A stretch of 64,000 nucleotides of DNA from Mesostigma viride (Eukaryota > Streptophyta > Mesostigmatophyceae > Mesostigmatales > Mesostigmataceae), in the NCBI GenBank assembly GCA_009746045.1, contig RPFO01000028.1:7501-71500 (forward strand), given 5' to 3'. Positions 1 through 12,600 of this stretch are shown in pieces. A model generated the notes under the pieces. The model made no database searches and was not told the origin of the DNA. It was given only the letters and a program-made list of their open reading frames with translations. Within the stretch, counting starts at the first letter, position 1. Each line of letters starts with the position of its first letter. A program made the translations under genes and the position numbers.

Positions 1-678
1 TTTGGTTGGCTTGAGTTGTGTTCACGCCTTAATTTGGGTCGAATAGGCATTTTGAGTTCAAAGTAGTTCAGAATAGTATGTTTTATTATCTTTACAGAGT
101 TCAAATTAGTAGAATTCAGTGGAACCATTCACGCCTTAAGTTGGGTTCACGCCTGAAGGCCTCGAACCCAACTTAAGGCGTGAATAAGAATGTCCGTTGT
201 GGTGACACTTGGCAGGCGGCAGCACTGCAGCCGATCTGGACTGCTGTCAGCATAGCGCAATGGAAGGGCAAAAGGCTCCGGAAGCTCTCGATTGGCTGGC
301 TGATCGCCTCCGTCATTGATGAGTTGCGTTGCGTCGAGTCATAGGTTATGGAGGTTATGTATGGTATGTTTATAGGTTGTTAGTTTTGGACTGCGTTATG
401 GAGTGCCACGCAATCGATTCGTCATGGTGATGCAGCTGTTTCGCTGTTTATCAATGGGGAACGTGCCAGTGCGCTGTAAACGAAGTTGGAATGCAGCGGT
501 CATATTGGATGGGTCTTGTCGTATCCGCAGCAACAGCGGCAACGACGTCCCCGTTCAAACCGTGCATGTCCCCTGATCACCCGGGCTACCGCCAGCGGCC
601 CCTCTATCTGATCCCGCCGTAACCGCTATCGATAACAAATGCCAGCTGCCTGGGCTTTAGCTTGCCTATCCACTTCAA
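1..678. promoter_or_regulatory. Region upstream of the NRPS gene
   Basis: No coding region is recognisable here. The stretch is AT-richer than the gene that follows. It holds a perfect inverted repeat (annotated separately), and its first 45 bases contain a diverged copy of the same repeat arm. The last 200 bases presumably hold the NRPS promoter and 5' leader, but no TATA box or other core element is convincing. Confidence 0.4.
127..185. repeat. Perfect 22-bp inverted repeat with 15-bp spacer
   Basis: The arm at 127-148 (begins ATTCACGCCTTAAG) is the exact reverse complement of 164-185. The spacer itself contains the short palindrome GCCTGAAGGC. A diverged copy of the arm lies near 19-42. 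The structure could be a small foldback element or a hairpin-forming regulatory site. No target duplication was seen. Confidence 0.7.
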
Positions 679-3600
679 ATGGATTTGCCCGGCAATCAAT
701 CTGTGAAACCCGCGAATTCCGGGACTTGGACGCTCAACAACGTCGCGTCTTTGGTTTCCCCACCATTTTTGAAAACCCGAGCAGCGGATGACGTCGATCG
801 ATTGCGAGGGACGGCAAACAGTCTGCCTTGTCTTTTGCTCAATAGAGCTTGCAACGTGACGACTTCTAATCCCCGCTCTGAGGCAGCAGTAGAACGAGCT
901 ATCTCAGTGGACAACATTTGCAGGAGTGATCTTACACGTTTGAGCACAGCTTTTTGCGAATGTTTAGTAGCTGCATCTGTGCTGCCTGGCGAGGTTGTGA
1001 CCATATGTATGCCCAATGTGGCCGAATTCGCTCCAGCTTTCCTGGGAACGGCATTTGCTCGAGCAATTGCAGCACCCTTGGACCCTGCGTGTCCTCCTCG
1101 CGAGTTCGAGTTCAGTATATCCGCATCTGGATCTCGTGTACTGGTCCTAGTCGCAGGAGATGTGCGCACGCAGGAGCTTCAAGGCATTGCTCAGCGAATG
1201 GGCATGTCAGTGTGCTGTGTCAAACTCGAGATCGAGCCACAAGCCATGGGTGGCAAGGAAGCGTGCCATCTGCACACATCCTGGTTGAGTCGAGCAGAAC
1301 CCTGGCCCCATGCAGAAAACAATGCGCTCTCGTCAGGCATGCATCCCATTGAGAGGCTTTGCTCTGAGGATGACGTGGTCCTTCTGCTGCAGATGCCAAG
1401 CATGGCGAACGGTGAACCTATGCTGGAGCGTGTCACCCATGGTCAACTGGTCCGCCATGCCGTCAGGCTGGCCGAACTTTACGACCTCACCAGGCATGAC
1501 ACCACCATGCTTTTGATGCCCTTCTCCCACGCCGGTGGCCTGGTCGCCACCTTTCTGGCATCCTTTGTGGCAGGATGCCCCGTCCTCGTGCCTCGGCTGG
1601 CAGACGCCCCTTCCCTTTTCTCCCTGATCGCGCGGCACCGAATCAGCTGGTACGCTGCGGCGCCGGCGCTGCACCACATGCTGCTGGAGCAAGCGGAAGC
1701 CCATCCGGAGCAACTGTGGCCAGCTGGCCAGCTGCGCTTTGTCTGCTCACTTGGCGGCTCACTGGATGCCGCACAAATGGCGCGCATGAACGCCCTGCTG
1801 CGTGCACGTGTCGTCACACTGCCATCGCAGTGCGCGGGCCTGTTGCAGCTGCCAGAAGCAAGCACGCAGGTTGCAGTGCCTGTGGATGCTGCTGGTAATG
1901 AGAGACCCCATCCTCCACACGCACATGTTGCAGGCAATCCTGCAGCCAGGGTGTCAAGTGCATGCCGGGGCCTGGATACCCACTCAAGTGGGCGGACAAC
2001 ACTGACGGAGGAAGCTGCGGCCAACGTAGAAAAGGATCCCCTGGGATGCCCTGCTGAAGAATTGGGTGGTCAGGTGGGCCCGCGTGATGTTCTCGAGGCC
2101 AGGCTACAAGAGATTGTGCAGGACTTGCTGGGGGCAAGCCAGCCAGTGAGTGTGCTGGCTAATTTCTTCCACTTCGGCATGAGCTTGGCGGCTACAGTGA
2201 GATTGGCATCGGTGATAGGACAGCAGTTCCGTGATGTCATCCCAGGTGCAGATTGCATGCAGGTGGCAACCGTGTTGACGCATGCCAGCATAGCTGGGCT
2301 GGCTGAGGCGCTTCGCCAAGGGTGCGGGACGAGGCCAGCGCTGGCAAGTGAGCAGACGCAATCAATCCACCATGGACAACCCTCACCACGCAGTCACTCA
2401 TCGCCAGTCTCTTTTGGCCAGGAGCAAATGCTAGCATTACACGAGCTGGACCCAACCAGCCCTGCCTACAACATGAGCATCTGGTGGAGTGTGGCGGGCC
2501 ATGTGGATGTCAACAGATTGCGGCAGAGCATTCAGGTGGTTGTAGGGCGCCACGATGTGCTCCGCTGCATCTTTGCCTCAAACCCCGATGTACCCCCAGG
2601 TCACTTGGGTACTGGCTGCCAGCTGGCTGTTCCAGCCGCCGATTTCACAGTGCCCTGCAAAGTGTGGGATTGCCGACGGGAACCCGGGAAAGCTGGGCAG
2701 GCTAAGGATGAGCTCCTGCAGGCATGGGCAGCGAGGCCATTCGACCTGTACAGCGGGCCTCTGCTGCGCGTGCTCCTGCTCATCAAGAGTGATGTGGCTG
2801 CCAGCCTAGTGGTGAGCATGCACCACTCCGTGGGTGATGGTCCGTCCAGGGAGCTACTGGGTCGAGAGCTGTCTGAATGCTACTCGGCCTTGAGTGAGGG
2901 CCGGCCACCGTGCTTGCCCCTACTACCAGTGCAGTACAGTGACTATGCGTTGTGGCAGCGGCGTTGGTTGGAAGAGTCGGGGGAGATGGCGGCCCAGCTG
3001 ACATACTGGAAGGGCCACCTGGCAGATGTGCCCCAACTCCTGGAACTACCGACCGACAAGCCGAGGCCGAGGGTGCAGAGCTTTGCTGGTGGCTCTGTGC
3101 ATGTGAGGTTGGATGAGGGGCTGGTCCAAGGCCTGAGGGCTGTGGGGGCGCAGCACGGTGCGACTTTTTTGATGGTGCTGACAGCATTATGGGCGGCTCT
3201 GCTGGGCCGTTGCAGCCAGCAGGATAGGGTTGTGGTGGGCACGCCCTGGAATGGGCGCAGCAAAGCCGAGGTGCAGCACCTCATCGGGTATTTCATCAAC
3301 CCGCTGGCCCTCTGTGTGGATGTGGATGGTGCGCTGCCCTTCTCACGCATCGTGCAGCATGTGCGCGATGTGGTCCTGACCGCCATGGAACATGCGGACG
3401 CGCCCTTCCACAAGGTGGTGGAGGCTGTTGGTTCAACCGGGGTGGTTGGCCACAACCCCATCTTCCAATCCATGGTGGTGCCCAACGATTTTGCGGATGG
3501 AAACCCCTTGCCCTTGGGTTCCGACTGCCTGCTACACCCTCAATTTGTGCAGCAAGGCAGCTCCACCTCAAAGGTGGATGTCTCCTTGGTGCTCACCGGA

Positions 3601-6600
3601 GACCCTGGCTCTGCTGACCAGCTGCTTCTGCTCGAGTACCGGACGGACCTGTGGTGTGAGGCCAGCATGCAGCGGCTTGGCCAGCAGCTGGTGTGCCTGG
3701 CCAGCAGCGCCGTGGCATCCCCCGAGACGCCGGTGGGCCGCCTGCCGATGATGACCGAGGCAGAGCGCAGGCGGGTGGTGGAGGAATGGAACGCAACAGA
3801 CACGGCTTTTGCTTGTGCTGGCAAGTGCTTGCACGAGCTGTTTGACGAGCAGGTGTCTAGCACGCCGGACCACGTGGCGGTTGAGACGGGGACGGAGCGC
3901 GTGACCTACCGTGAGCTGCAGCAAAGGGCGGACGCCTTGGCTTGCTGTTTGCGGGATGCCGGCATGGTGGTAGGTGGCAGAGTTGGCCTGTGCCTCAAGG
4001 GCTGTGCGGAGATGGTGGTGGGTATGCTGGCCATCCTCAAGGCAGGGTGTGCGTACGTGCCGCTGGACCCCGAGTACCCAGCTGAACGCGCGCAGGGTAT
4101 GCTGGAGGATGCTGACGTCAGCATCCTCCTCACAAGACCGTACCAGCCACCCACTTGGGGTGCGGACACGTTCGGCCACTTGAAGCAGCTGGAAGTGCCG
4201 CTGACCCCTGCCTACGCCCCTGACCTTCCTGCACAAAAGCGCGTCATTCACCGCAAGGTGTTCCCCACCGACCTTGCCTATGTGCTCTTCACATCAGGCA
4301 CCACTGGCCGTCCCAAGGGTGTCATGGTGGAGCACCGCAACGTGTGCAACCTGGTGGCATGCGTGATTGACAGATGGCAGCTGGACGGCAGCAGCCGCGT
4401 GCTGCAACTTGCCAATCCCAGTTTTGATGCGTCGGTGGCCGAGGTGTTCGGGACACTGGCCGCTGGAGGGACCCTGGTCGTGCACCCGCCTGGGTCCGAC
4501 CTGCAAGACTCGCTTCGCCACGCCACCTGTGCCTTTGTCGTTCCTTCCGTCCTCTCCGTGTTCAACCCTGCGCACTTCCCGGGCCTGTCCACCATCTGCA
4601 TCGGGGGAGAGATGGTGCCCCTGCACATGGCAACCAGCTGGGCGGCGGGCAGGCGCTGTCTCAACGGCTACGGCCCCACGGAATGCTGCGTCTTTGCCAC
4701 CATGGGGCAGATGATAGCCGAGGACCAATCAGTCTCAATAGGTGGCCCACTCCCAAATGTGCGGGCCTACGTGCTGGATGCCTACCTTCAACCGACACCC
4801 ATCGGGGTACCAGGGGAGCTGTACATTGGCGGTGCAGGCGTGGCAAGGGGCTATGCCAACCGAGACGACCTGACCAAGGAGAAATTCCTGGACAACCCAT
4901 TTGCGGCGGGCAGGTTGTATCGAACTGGAGACCTGGCCAGGTGGCTGCCTGATGGCCGGCTGCAGTGCTTGGGGCGTGTGGACCGGCAGGTAAAACTTAG
5001 CGGTGTACGCATCGAGTTGGGTGAGGTAGAGGGCGTGCTGGAGGCCTGCCCAGGGGTGGCCAAGGCGGTGGCCATTCTGCAGGATGTGGGCCGTAGCACT
5101 GATAACCCTGGCTTGTCCAGGAAACATCTGGTGGCCTATGTGTGCCCTGCCAATGTCCAGGTGGATGCGTTGATGGAAGCAGCTCAACGCAAGCTCCCCA
5201 GCTACATGGTTCCCTCGGCGGTGGTGGCCCTGGAGAGGTTTCCGGTGACCATCTCGGGCAAGGTGGACTCGAGGGCACTTCCCCCAGTGGATCTGAGTAC
5301 CAGCGGCGGTCGCGAGTATGTAGCTCCTCGGAACGTGTACGAGGCGCGTGTACAGGCTGTGTGCCAAGACGTGCTGGGTGTGGCGTCGCTGAGTGTGCTG
5401 GCGAGTTTCCACAAGTTTGGCATCAACTCGCTGATGGCCATGGCACTTGTTCACCAGATGCGCGAGCGACTGGCTGAGTTCCCTGGCGCGGGGGAAGGCC
5501 TGCGGGTGACCACGGTGTTGTCACACCCAAGCGTTGCGGAGCTGGCAGCGGCGATGACATGTGGGAGGCAGGTGACGCGGGCCCATGCGGTGGAGCCACC
5601 ATTGCAGCCCTTCCATGGAGACATGCCCACTGGCATACTGCCTCCCGTCTCGTATGGCCAGGAGCAGATGCTGGCATTACACGAGCTGGACCCGACCAGC
5701 CCTGCCTACAACATGGGACTCTGGTGGAGTGTGGTTGGCCATGTGGATGTCGACATATTGCGGCAGAGCATGCAGGTGGTGGTGGGACGACATGAAGCGC
5801 TTCGGACCCATTATGCGATGCCAGCAATTCAGGCAGCTTTCCAGGGTGCACCAGGGGCTGTCCAGGTGGTTGTGCCTCCTGGTGACTTTGTCCTCCCATT
5901 TGAGGTGGTGGATGCAGGGGATGGCGACCAAGGGCTGTGGGCCGCACTCCACAAGGAGGCCTCGACGCCTTTCGACCCGTACACAGGGCCCCTGGTGCGC
6001 TGCCTGCTGGTAAAGAGGGGTGACCGTTCCAGTGCCCTCATGGTGAATATGCACCATTCAGTGAGTGATGGCCTCTCAGGGGTGCTGCTCATGCGTGAGC
6101 TCTGCCACAGCTACTCATCAATTTTGAAAGGTGGCGAGTTGTGCTTGCCCCCGTTACCTGTGCAGTACAGTGACTATGCGTTGTGGCAGCGGCGTTGGTT
6201 GGAAGAGTCGGGGGAGATGGCTGCCCAGCTGGAATACTGGAAGGTTCAGTTAGCAGACACGCCCCAACTCCTGGAACTGCCGACCGACAAGCCGAGGCCG
6301 AGGGTGCAGTCCTTTAAAGGTTACCGGCTGGAATTCACCCTGGAAAGGAGGGTGGTTCAGGTGCTGAAGAAGCTCGCAAGGGATTGTGGCGCGACCTTCT
6401 TCATGGTGATGCTGACTCTTTGGGCGGCTCTGCTGGGCCGTTGGAGCCGGCAGGATAAGGTGGTGGTGGGCACACCCTGGAATGGGCGCAACAAGTCAGA
6501 GGTGCAGCACCTGATCGGGTATTTCATCAACCCGCTGGCCCTCTGTGTGGATGTTGATGGCACGCTGCCCTTCTCACTTATGGTGCAGCATGTGCGCGAT

Positions 6601-9600
6601 GTGGTCCTGGGCGCCATGGAACATGCGGAGGCGCCCTTTCACAAGGTGGTGGAGGCTGTGGGGGCAACAGGCAGCGTGAGTGGCAACCCCATCTTCCAGT
6701 CCATGATCATGCCCAACGAAATGGTTGGCATGACTGAGTTGGCACTTGGGCCAGATGCTCGCATCATTCCGGGTCGTCATATCAAGCGCCACGGCTCTTC
6801 CAAGGTGGATGTGAGCCTTGCCCTCTGTGGTGAGTCACAGACGGGCAACCTGACTCTGCTGCTTGAGTACCGGACGGACCTGTGGTGTGAGGCCAGCATG
6901 CAGCGGCTTGGCCAGCAGCTGGTGTGCCTGGCCAGCAGCGCCGTGGCATCCCCCGAGACGCCGGTGGGCCGCCTGCCGATGATGACCGAGGCCGAGCGCA
7001 GGCGGGTGGTGGAGGAATGGAACGCGACAGACACGGCCTTTGCTTGTGCTGGCAGGTGCTTGCACGAGCTGTTTGACGAGCAGGTGTCTCGCACGCCGGA
7101 CCACGTGGCGGTTGAGACGGGGACGGAGCGCGTGACCTACCGTGAGCTGCAGCAAAGGGCGGACGCCTTGGCTTGCTGTTTGCGGGATGCCGGCGTGGTG
7201 GTAGGTGGCAGAGTTGGCCTGTGCCTCAAGGGCTGTGCGGAGATGGTGGTGGGTATGCTGGCCATCCTCAAGGCAGGGTGTGCGTACGTGCCGCTGGACC
7301 CCGAGTACCCAGCTGAACGCGCGCAGGGTATGCTGGAGGATGCTGACGTCAGCATCCTCCTCACAAGACCGTACCAGCCACCCACTTGGGGTGCGGACAC
7401 GTTCGGCCACTTGAAGCAGCTGGAAGTGCCGCTGACCCCTGCCTACGCCCCTGACCTTCCTGCACAAAAGCGCGTCATTCACCGCAAGGTGTTCCCCACC
7501 GACCTGGCCTACGTGCTCTTCACATCAGGCACCACTGGCCGTCCCAAGGGTGTCATGGTGGAGCACCGCAATGTGTGCAACCTGGTGGCATGCGTGATTG
7601 ACAGATGCCAGCTGGACGGCAGCAGCCGCGTGCTGCAGCTGACCAGCCCCAGCTTCGATGTGTCGGTGGCCGAGGTGTTCGGGACACTGGCCGCTGGAGG
7701 GACCCTGGTCGTGCACCCGCCTGGGTCCGACCTGCAAGACTCGCTTCGCCACGCCACCTGTGCCTTTGTCGTTCCTTCCGTCCTCTCCGTGTTCAACCCT
7801 GCGCACTTCCCGGGCCTGTCCACCATCTGCATCGGGGGAGAGATGGTGCCCCTGCACATGGCAACCAGCTGGGCGGCGGGCAGGCGCTGTCTCAACGGCT
7901 ACGGCCCCACGGAATGCTGCGTCTTTGCCACCATGGGGCAGATGATAGCCGAGGACCAATCAGTCTCAATAGGTGGCCCACTCCCAAATGTGCGGGCCTA
8001 CGTGCTGGATGCCTACCTTCAACCGACACCCATCGGGGTACCAGGGGAGCTGTACATTGGCGGTGCAGGCGTGGCAAGGGGCTATGCCAACCGAGACGAC
8101 CTGACCAAGGAGAAATTCCTGGACAACCCATTTGCGGCGGGCAGGTTGTATCGAACTGGAGACCTGGCCAGGTGGCTGCCTGATGGCCGGCTGCAATGCT
8201 TGGGTCGCTTGGACCGGCAGGTGAAACTTAGCGGTGTACGCATCGAGTTGGGTGAGGTAGAGGGCGTGCTGGAGGCCTGCCCAGGGGTGGCCAAGGCGGT
8301 GGCCATTCTGCAGGATGTGGGCCGTAGCACTGATAACCCTGGCTTGTCCAGGAAACATCTGGTGGCCTATGTGTGCCCTGCCAATGTCCAGGTGGATGCG
8401 TTGATGGAAGCAGCTCAACGCAAGCTCCCCAGCTACATGGTTCCCTCGGCGGTGGTGGCCCTGGAGAGGTTTCCGGTGACCATCTCGGGCAAGGTGGACT
8501 CGAGGGCACTTCCCCCAGTGGATCTGAGTACCAGCGGCGGTCGCGAGTATGTAGCTCCTCGGAACGTGTACGAGGCGCGTGTACAGGCTGTGTGCCAAGA
8601 CGTGCTGGGTGTGGCGTCGCTGAGTGTGCTGGCGAGTTTCCACAAGTTTGGCATCAACTCGCTGATGGCCATGGCACTTGTTCACCAGATGCGCGAGCGA
8701 CTGGCTGAGTTCCCTGGCGCGGGGGAAGGCCTGCGGGTGACCACGGTGTTGTCACACCCAAGCGTTGCGGAGCTGGCAGCGGCGATGACATGTGGGAGGC
8801 AGGTGACGCGGGCCCATGCGGTGGAGCCACCATTGCAGCCCTTCCATGGAGACATGCCCACTGGCATACTGCCTCCCGTCTCGTATGGCCAGGAGCAGAT
8901 GCTGGCATTACACGAGCTGGACCCGACCAGCCCTGCCTACAACATGGGACTCTGGTGGAGTGTGGTTGGCCATGTGGATGTCGACATATTGCGGCAGAGC
9001 ATGCAGGTGGTGGTGGGACGACATGAAGCGCTTCGGACCCATTATGCGATGCCAGCAATGCAGGCAGCTTTCCAGGGTGCACCAGGGGCTGTCCAGGTGG
9101 TTGTGCCTCCTGGTGACTTTGTCCTCCCATTTGAGGTGGTGGATGCAGGGGATGGCGACCAAGGGCTGTGGGCCGCACTCCACAAGGAGGCCTCGACGCC
9201 TTTCGACCCGTACACAGGGCCCCTGGTGCGCTGCCTGCTGGTAAAGAGGGGTGACCGTTCCAGTGCCCTCATGGTGAATATGCACCATTCAGTGAGTGAT
9301 GGCCTCTCAGGGGTGCTGCTCATGCGTGAGCTCTGCCACAGCTACTCATCAATTTTGAAAGGTGGCGAGTTGTGCTTGCCCCTGTTACCTGTGCAGTACA
9401 GTGACTATGCGTTGTGGCAGCGGCGTTGGTTGGAAGAGTCGGGGGAGATGGCTGCCCAGCTGGAATACTGGAAGGTTCAGTTAGCAGACGCGCCCCGACT
9501 CCTGGAACTGCCGACCGACAAGCCGAGGCCAAGGGTGCAGTCCTTTAAAGGTGACCGCCTGGAATTCACCCTGGAAAGGAGGGTGGTTCAGGTGCTGAAG

Positions 9601-12600
9601 AAGCTCGCACGGGATTGTGGCGCGACCTTCTTCATGGTGATGCTGACTCTTTGGGCGGCTCTGCTGGGCCGTTGGAGCCGGCAGGATAAGGTGGTGGTGG
9701 GCACACCCTGGAATGGGCGCAACAAGTCAGAGGTGCAGCACCTGATCGGGTATTTCATCAACCCGCTGGCCCTCTGTGTGGATGTTGACGGCACGCTGCC
9801 CTTCTCACTTATGGTGCAGCATGTGCGCGATGTGGTCCTGGGCGCCATGGAACATGCGGAGGCGCCCTTTCACAAGGTGGTGGAGGCTGTGGGGGCAACA
9901 GGCAGCGTGAGTGGCAACCCCATCTTCCAGTCCATGATCATGCCCAACGAAATGGTTGGCATGACTGAGTTGGCACTTGGGCCAGATGCTCGCATCATTC
10001 CGGGTCGTCATATCAAGCGCCACGGCTCTTCCAAGGTGGACGTTAGCCTTGCCCTCTGTGGTGAGTCACAGACGGGCAACCTGACTCTGCTGCTTGAGTA
10101 CCGGACGGACCTATGGTGTGAGTCTAGCATGCAGCGGCTTGGCCAGCAGCTGGTATGCCTGGCCAGCAGCGCCGTGGCATCCCCCGAGACGCCGGTGGGC
10201 CGCCTGCCGATGATGACCGAGGCGGAGCGCATGCAGTTGATAGAATCATCGCAGCTGAAGCAGTGGTTGCAAGCGCCTCCCTCCCCCCTCACCCTTTGTG
10301 ATCTGTGGGACTGCCAGGTGGCCACACGCCCAGCCGACATGGCGGCACGCTGCCAAGAAGTGGCCCTCTCATTTTCCCAGCTGGACGGCGCCGCGGGCTT
10401 GCTGTCTGCGGCGCTGGCTGCTAGCGGCGTGGGCGCAGAGATGCGCGTGGCGATTGTCATGGAGCGGTCGCTCCTTATTCTGGCCGCCATGCTGGGTGTG
10501 CTCAAGGCTGGCGCGTGCTACGTGTCCCTTGACCCTGCCAACCCGCCCGCCTACCTGGCCAGCCTGCTGGATGCCGCGTCCATCACAGCGATCCTGTGGG
10601 ACCGCGCTGTTTGCGGGCGGTTGCAGGGCATGGCCGGGCTGGAGCAAACCACGTGCTTTGTCGTGGACGACCTCGTGGCAGATGCCAGTACAGCATCAGG
10701 CACAGGGGGAGGAAGGGGTCTTAACCAGGACTTCTCAGTAGGTCCGTTCATCCACGCTGACCAGGCGGCGATCTGCCTGTTCAGCTCCGGCAGCTCCGGC
10801 GTGCCCAAGGGGGTCGAGTTGACCCACCGCGCGCTCGTGGCCAAGCTGGAGGGCTACTGGGCAGCGTGCCCCTTTGCGCCGGGCGAGGCCTGCCTGGCGC
10901 GCACCACGGTGTCGTTTGTGGACCACACGCTGGAGATCCTCGGGTCGCTCCTGCATGGCGTGCCCGTGGTGCTGGCGACTGCGCAGGAGGCGCGCGACCC
11001 CGCGTCCCTGCTGCACGTGGTGGCGTCCGCCCACGTCACGCGGCTCGTGGTCGTCCCGTCGCTGCTGCAGGCGATGCTGGCGGACACGCAGGAGGATGAG
11101 CGCGTGCGCGCCACGTGGCGCGAGGGGCCCCTCTCGCTCGTCATCAGCAGTGGCGAGCCGCTCCCCCTGTCCCTGGCGCAGGCGTTCCTGGCGGCCGCGG
11201 GCGACCACTGCCAGCTGGTCAACCTGTACGGGTCCACGGAGACGTGCGGCGATGCCACATGGGCGCCTGTGACGCGCGCCATGGTGGCCGCGGGGCACGT
11301 CACGGTTGGCCACCCACTCCTGCGCGCCGTCACGCTGGTGCTCGATGACCACGGCCAGCTGGCGCCGCCGGGCGTCCCGGGGGAGCTCTGCGTGGGCGGC
11401 GGCGTGGTTGCGCGTGGGTACCTCCACCAGCCGGAGCTGACCGCGTCGCGCTTCACGCGCATACCCATTGGAGACCTGCTGGGGGGGGATGCCGCCGCGC
11501 TGCCAGCGTCCAGGTTTCCTCAGCATCCCGTATCAGACATGTTCACCCCAAGCCCCGATGAGGCTGCTAGCGGCAAGGACGACCGCCCCTCGCTCGTCCT
11601 GTACCGCACGGGGGACTGTGCGCGGCTGCTGCCGTGTGGAGACCTGGCGCTGATGGGCCGGCTGGACCACCAGGTCAAGGTGAGGGGCGTGCGCCTGGAG
11701 CTGGGCTTTGTGGAGCAGGCCATGGCGCGGCTGCCAGGCGTGGCCGCCGCTGGGGCCGTGCTGGTGCCCGCCACCCAGCAGGGCCTCGCGGACGCAGCGG
11801 GCCATGACACCCTGGTGGCGGTGGTAAGCCCCCGGCGGCTGCTCCCGGAGGCACTGCTGGCGGCCCTGGGGCAGCAACTGCCGCAGTACGCGCTCCCCGC
11901 ACGCATCCTGTGTGAGGACGAGCTGCCGCGCCTCATCAGCGGCAAGCTTGACCGCCGCAAGCTGCTGGCCATGGCGGCGGCGGAGATGGCGGAGATGCGG
12001 CGCGTGGGGACGGGCGGGGGCGGCCGTGAGGCGCCCACATCGCACGCGGCGGTCAGGATGGACCCGCTCGAGGCCAAGCTGGCTGCGCTGTGGGGGAAGG
12101 TGCTGCGCCTGCCCAGCGTGTCCGTGTTCGACGACTTCTTCAACATCGGCGGCAACTCACTGGTGGCGGTGCAGCTGCAGAGAGAGCTGGCCAGGGAGAT
12201 GGTCAGGGACCCTGCGCTCGCCCCGCTGGCGTCTGGCGACCGGCACCTGTCGGTGTTCAGCCACCGCACCATCAGCAGCATGGCTGCCGAGGCCGCCAGC
12301 GCGCTGGGCAGGACGGCAGGCAGGGGTGCTAGTGGCACCAGCGACAATGGCCACGCCTTTAGGGGTGCTGCTGCCGCCTCATCCCTGATGTTCAGGCCGC
12401 AGTCCTTGTTTGCGCTCTTGCTGGGGCCAGCTTCATCATCCAGTGGTGCAGAGCCAGCCACGTCGGGTGAGGAGCATGCTCTGTCGGGCGTGCTGGAGGT
12501 GGTCACTTCCAACCTGCGCTTCCTGTGGAGCTTCTCCGTCGTCATGCTCCACTTTGGCCACTGCGGGGGCCAGAACCTGCGCTGCTTCCAGAACACGCAG

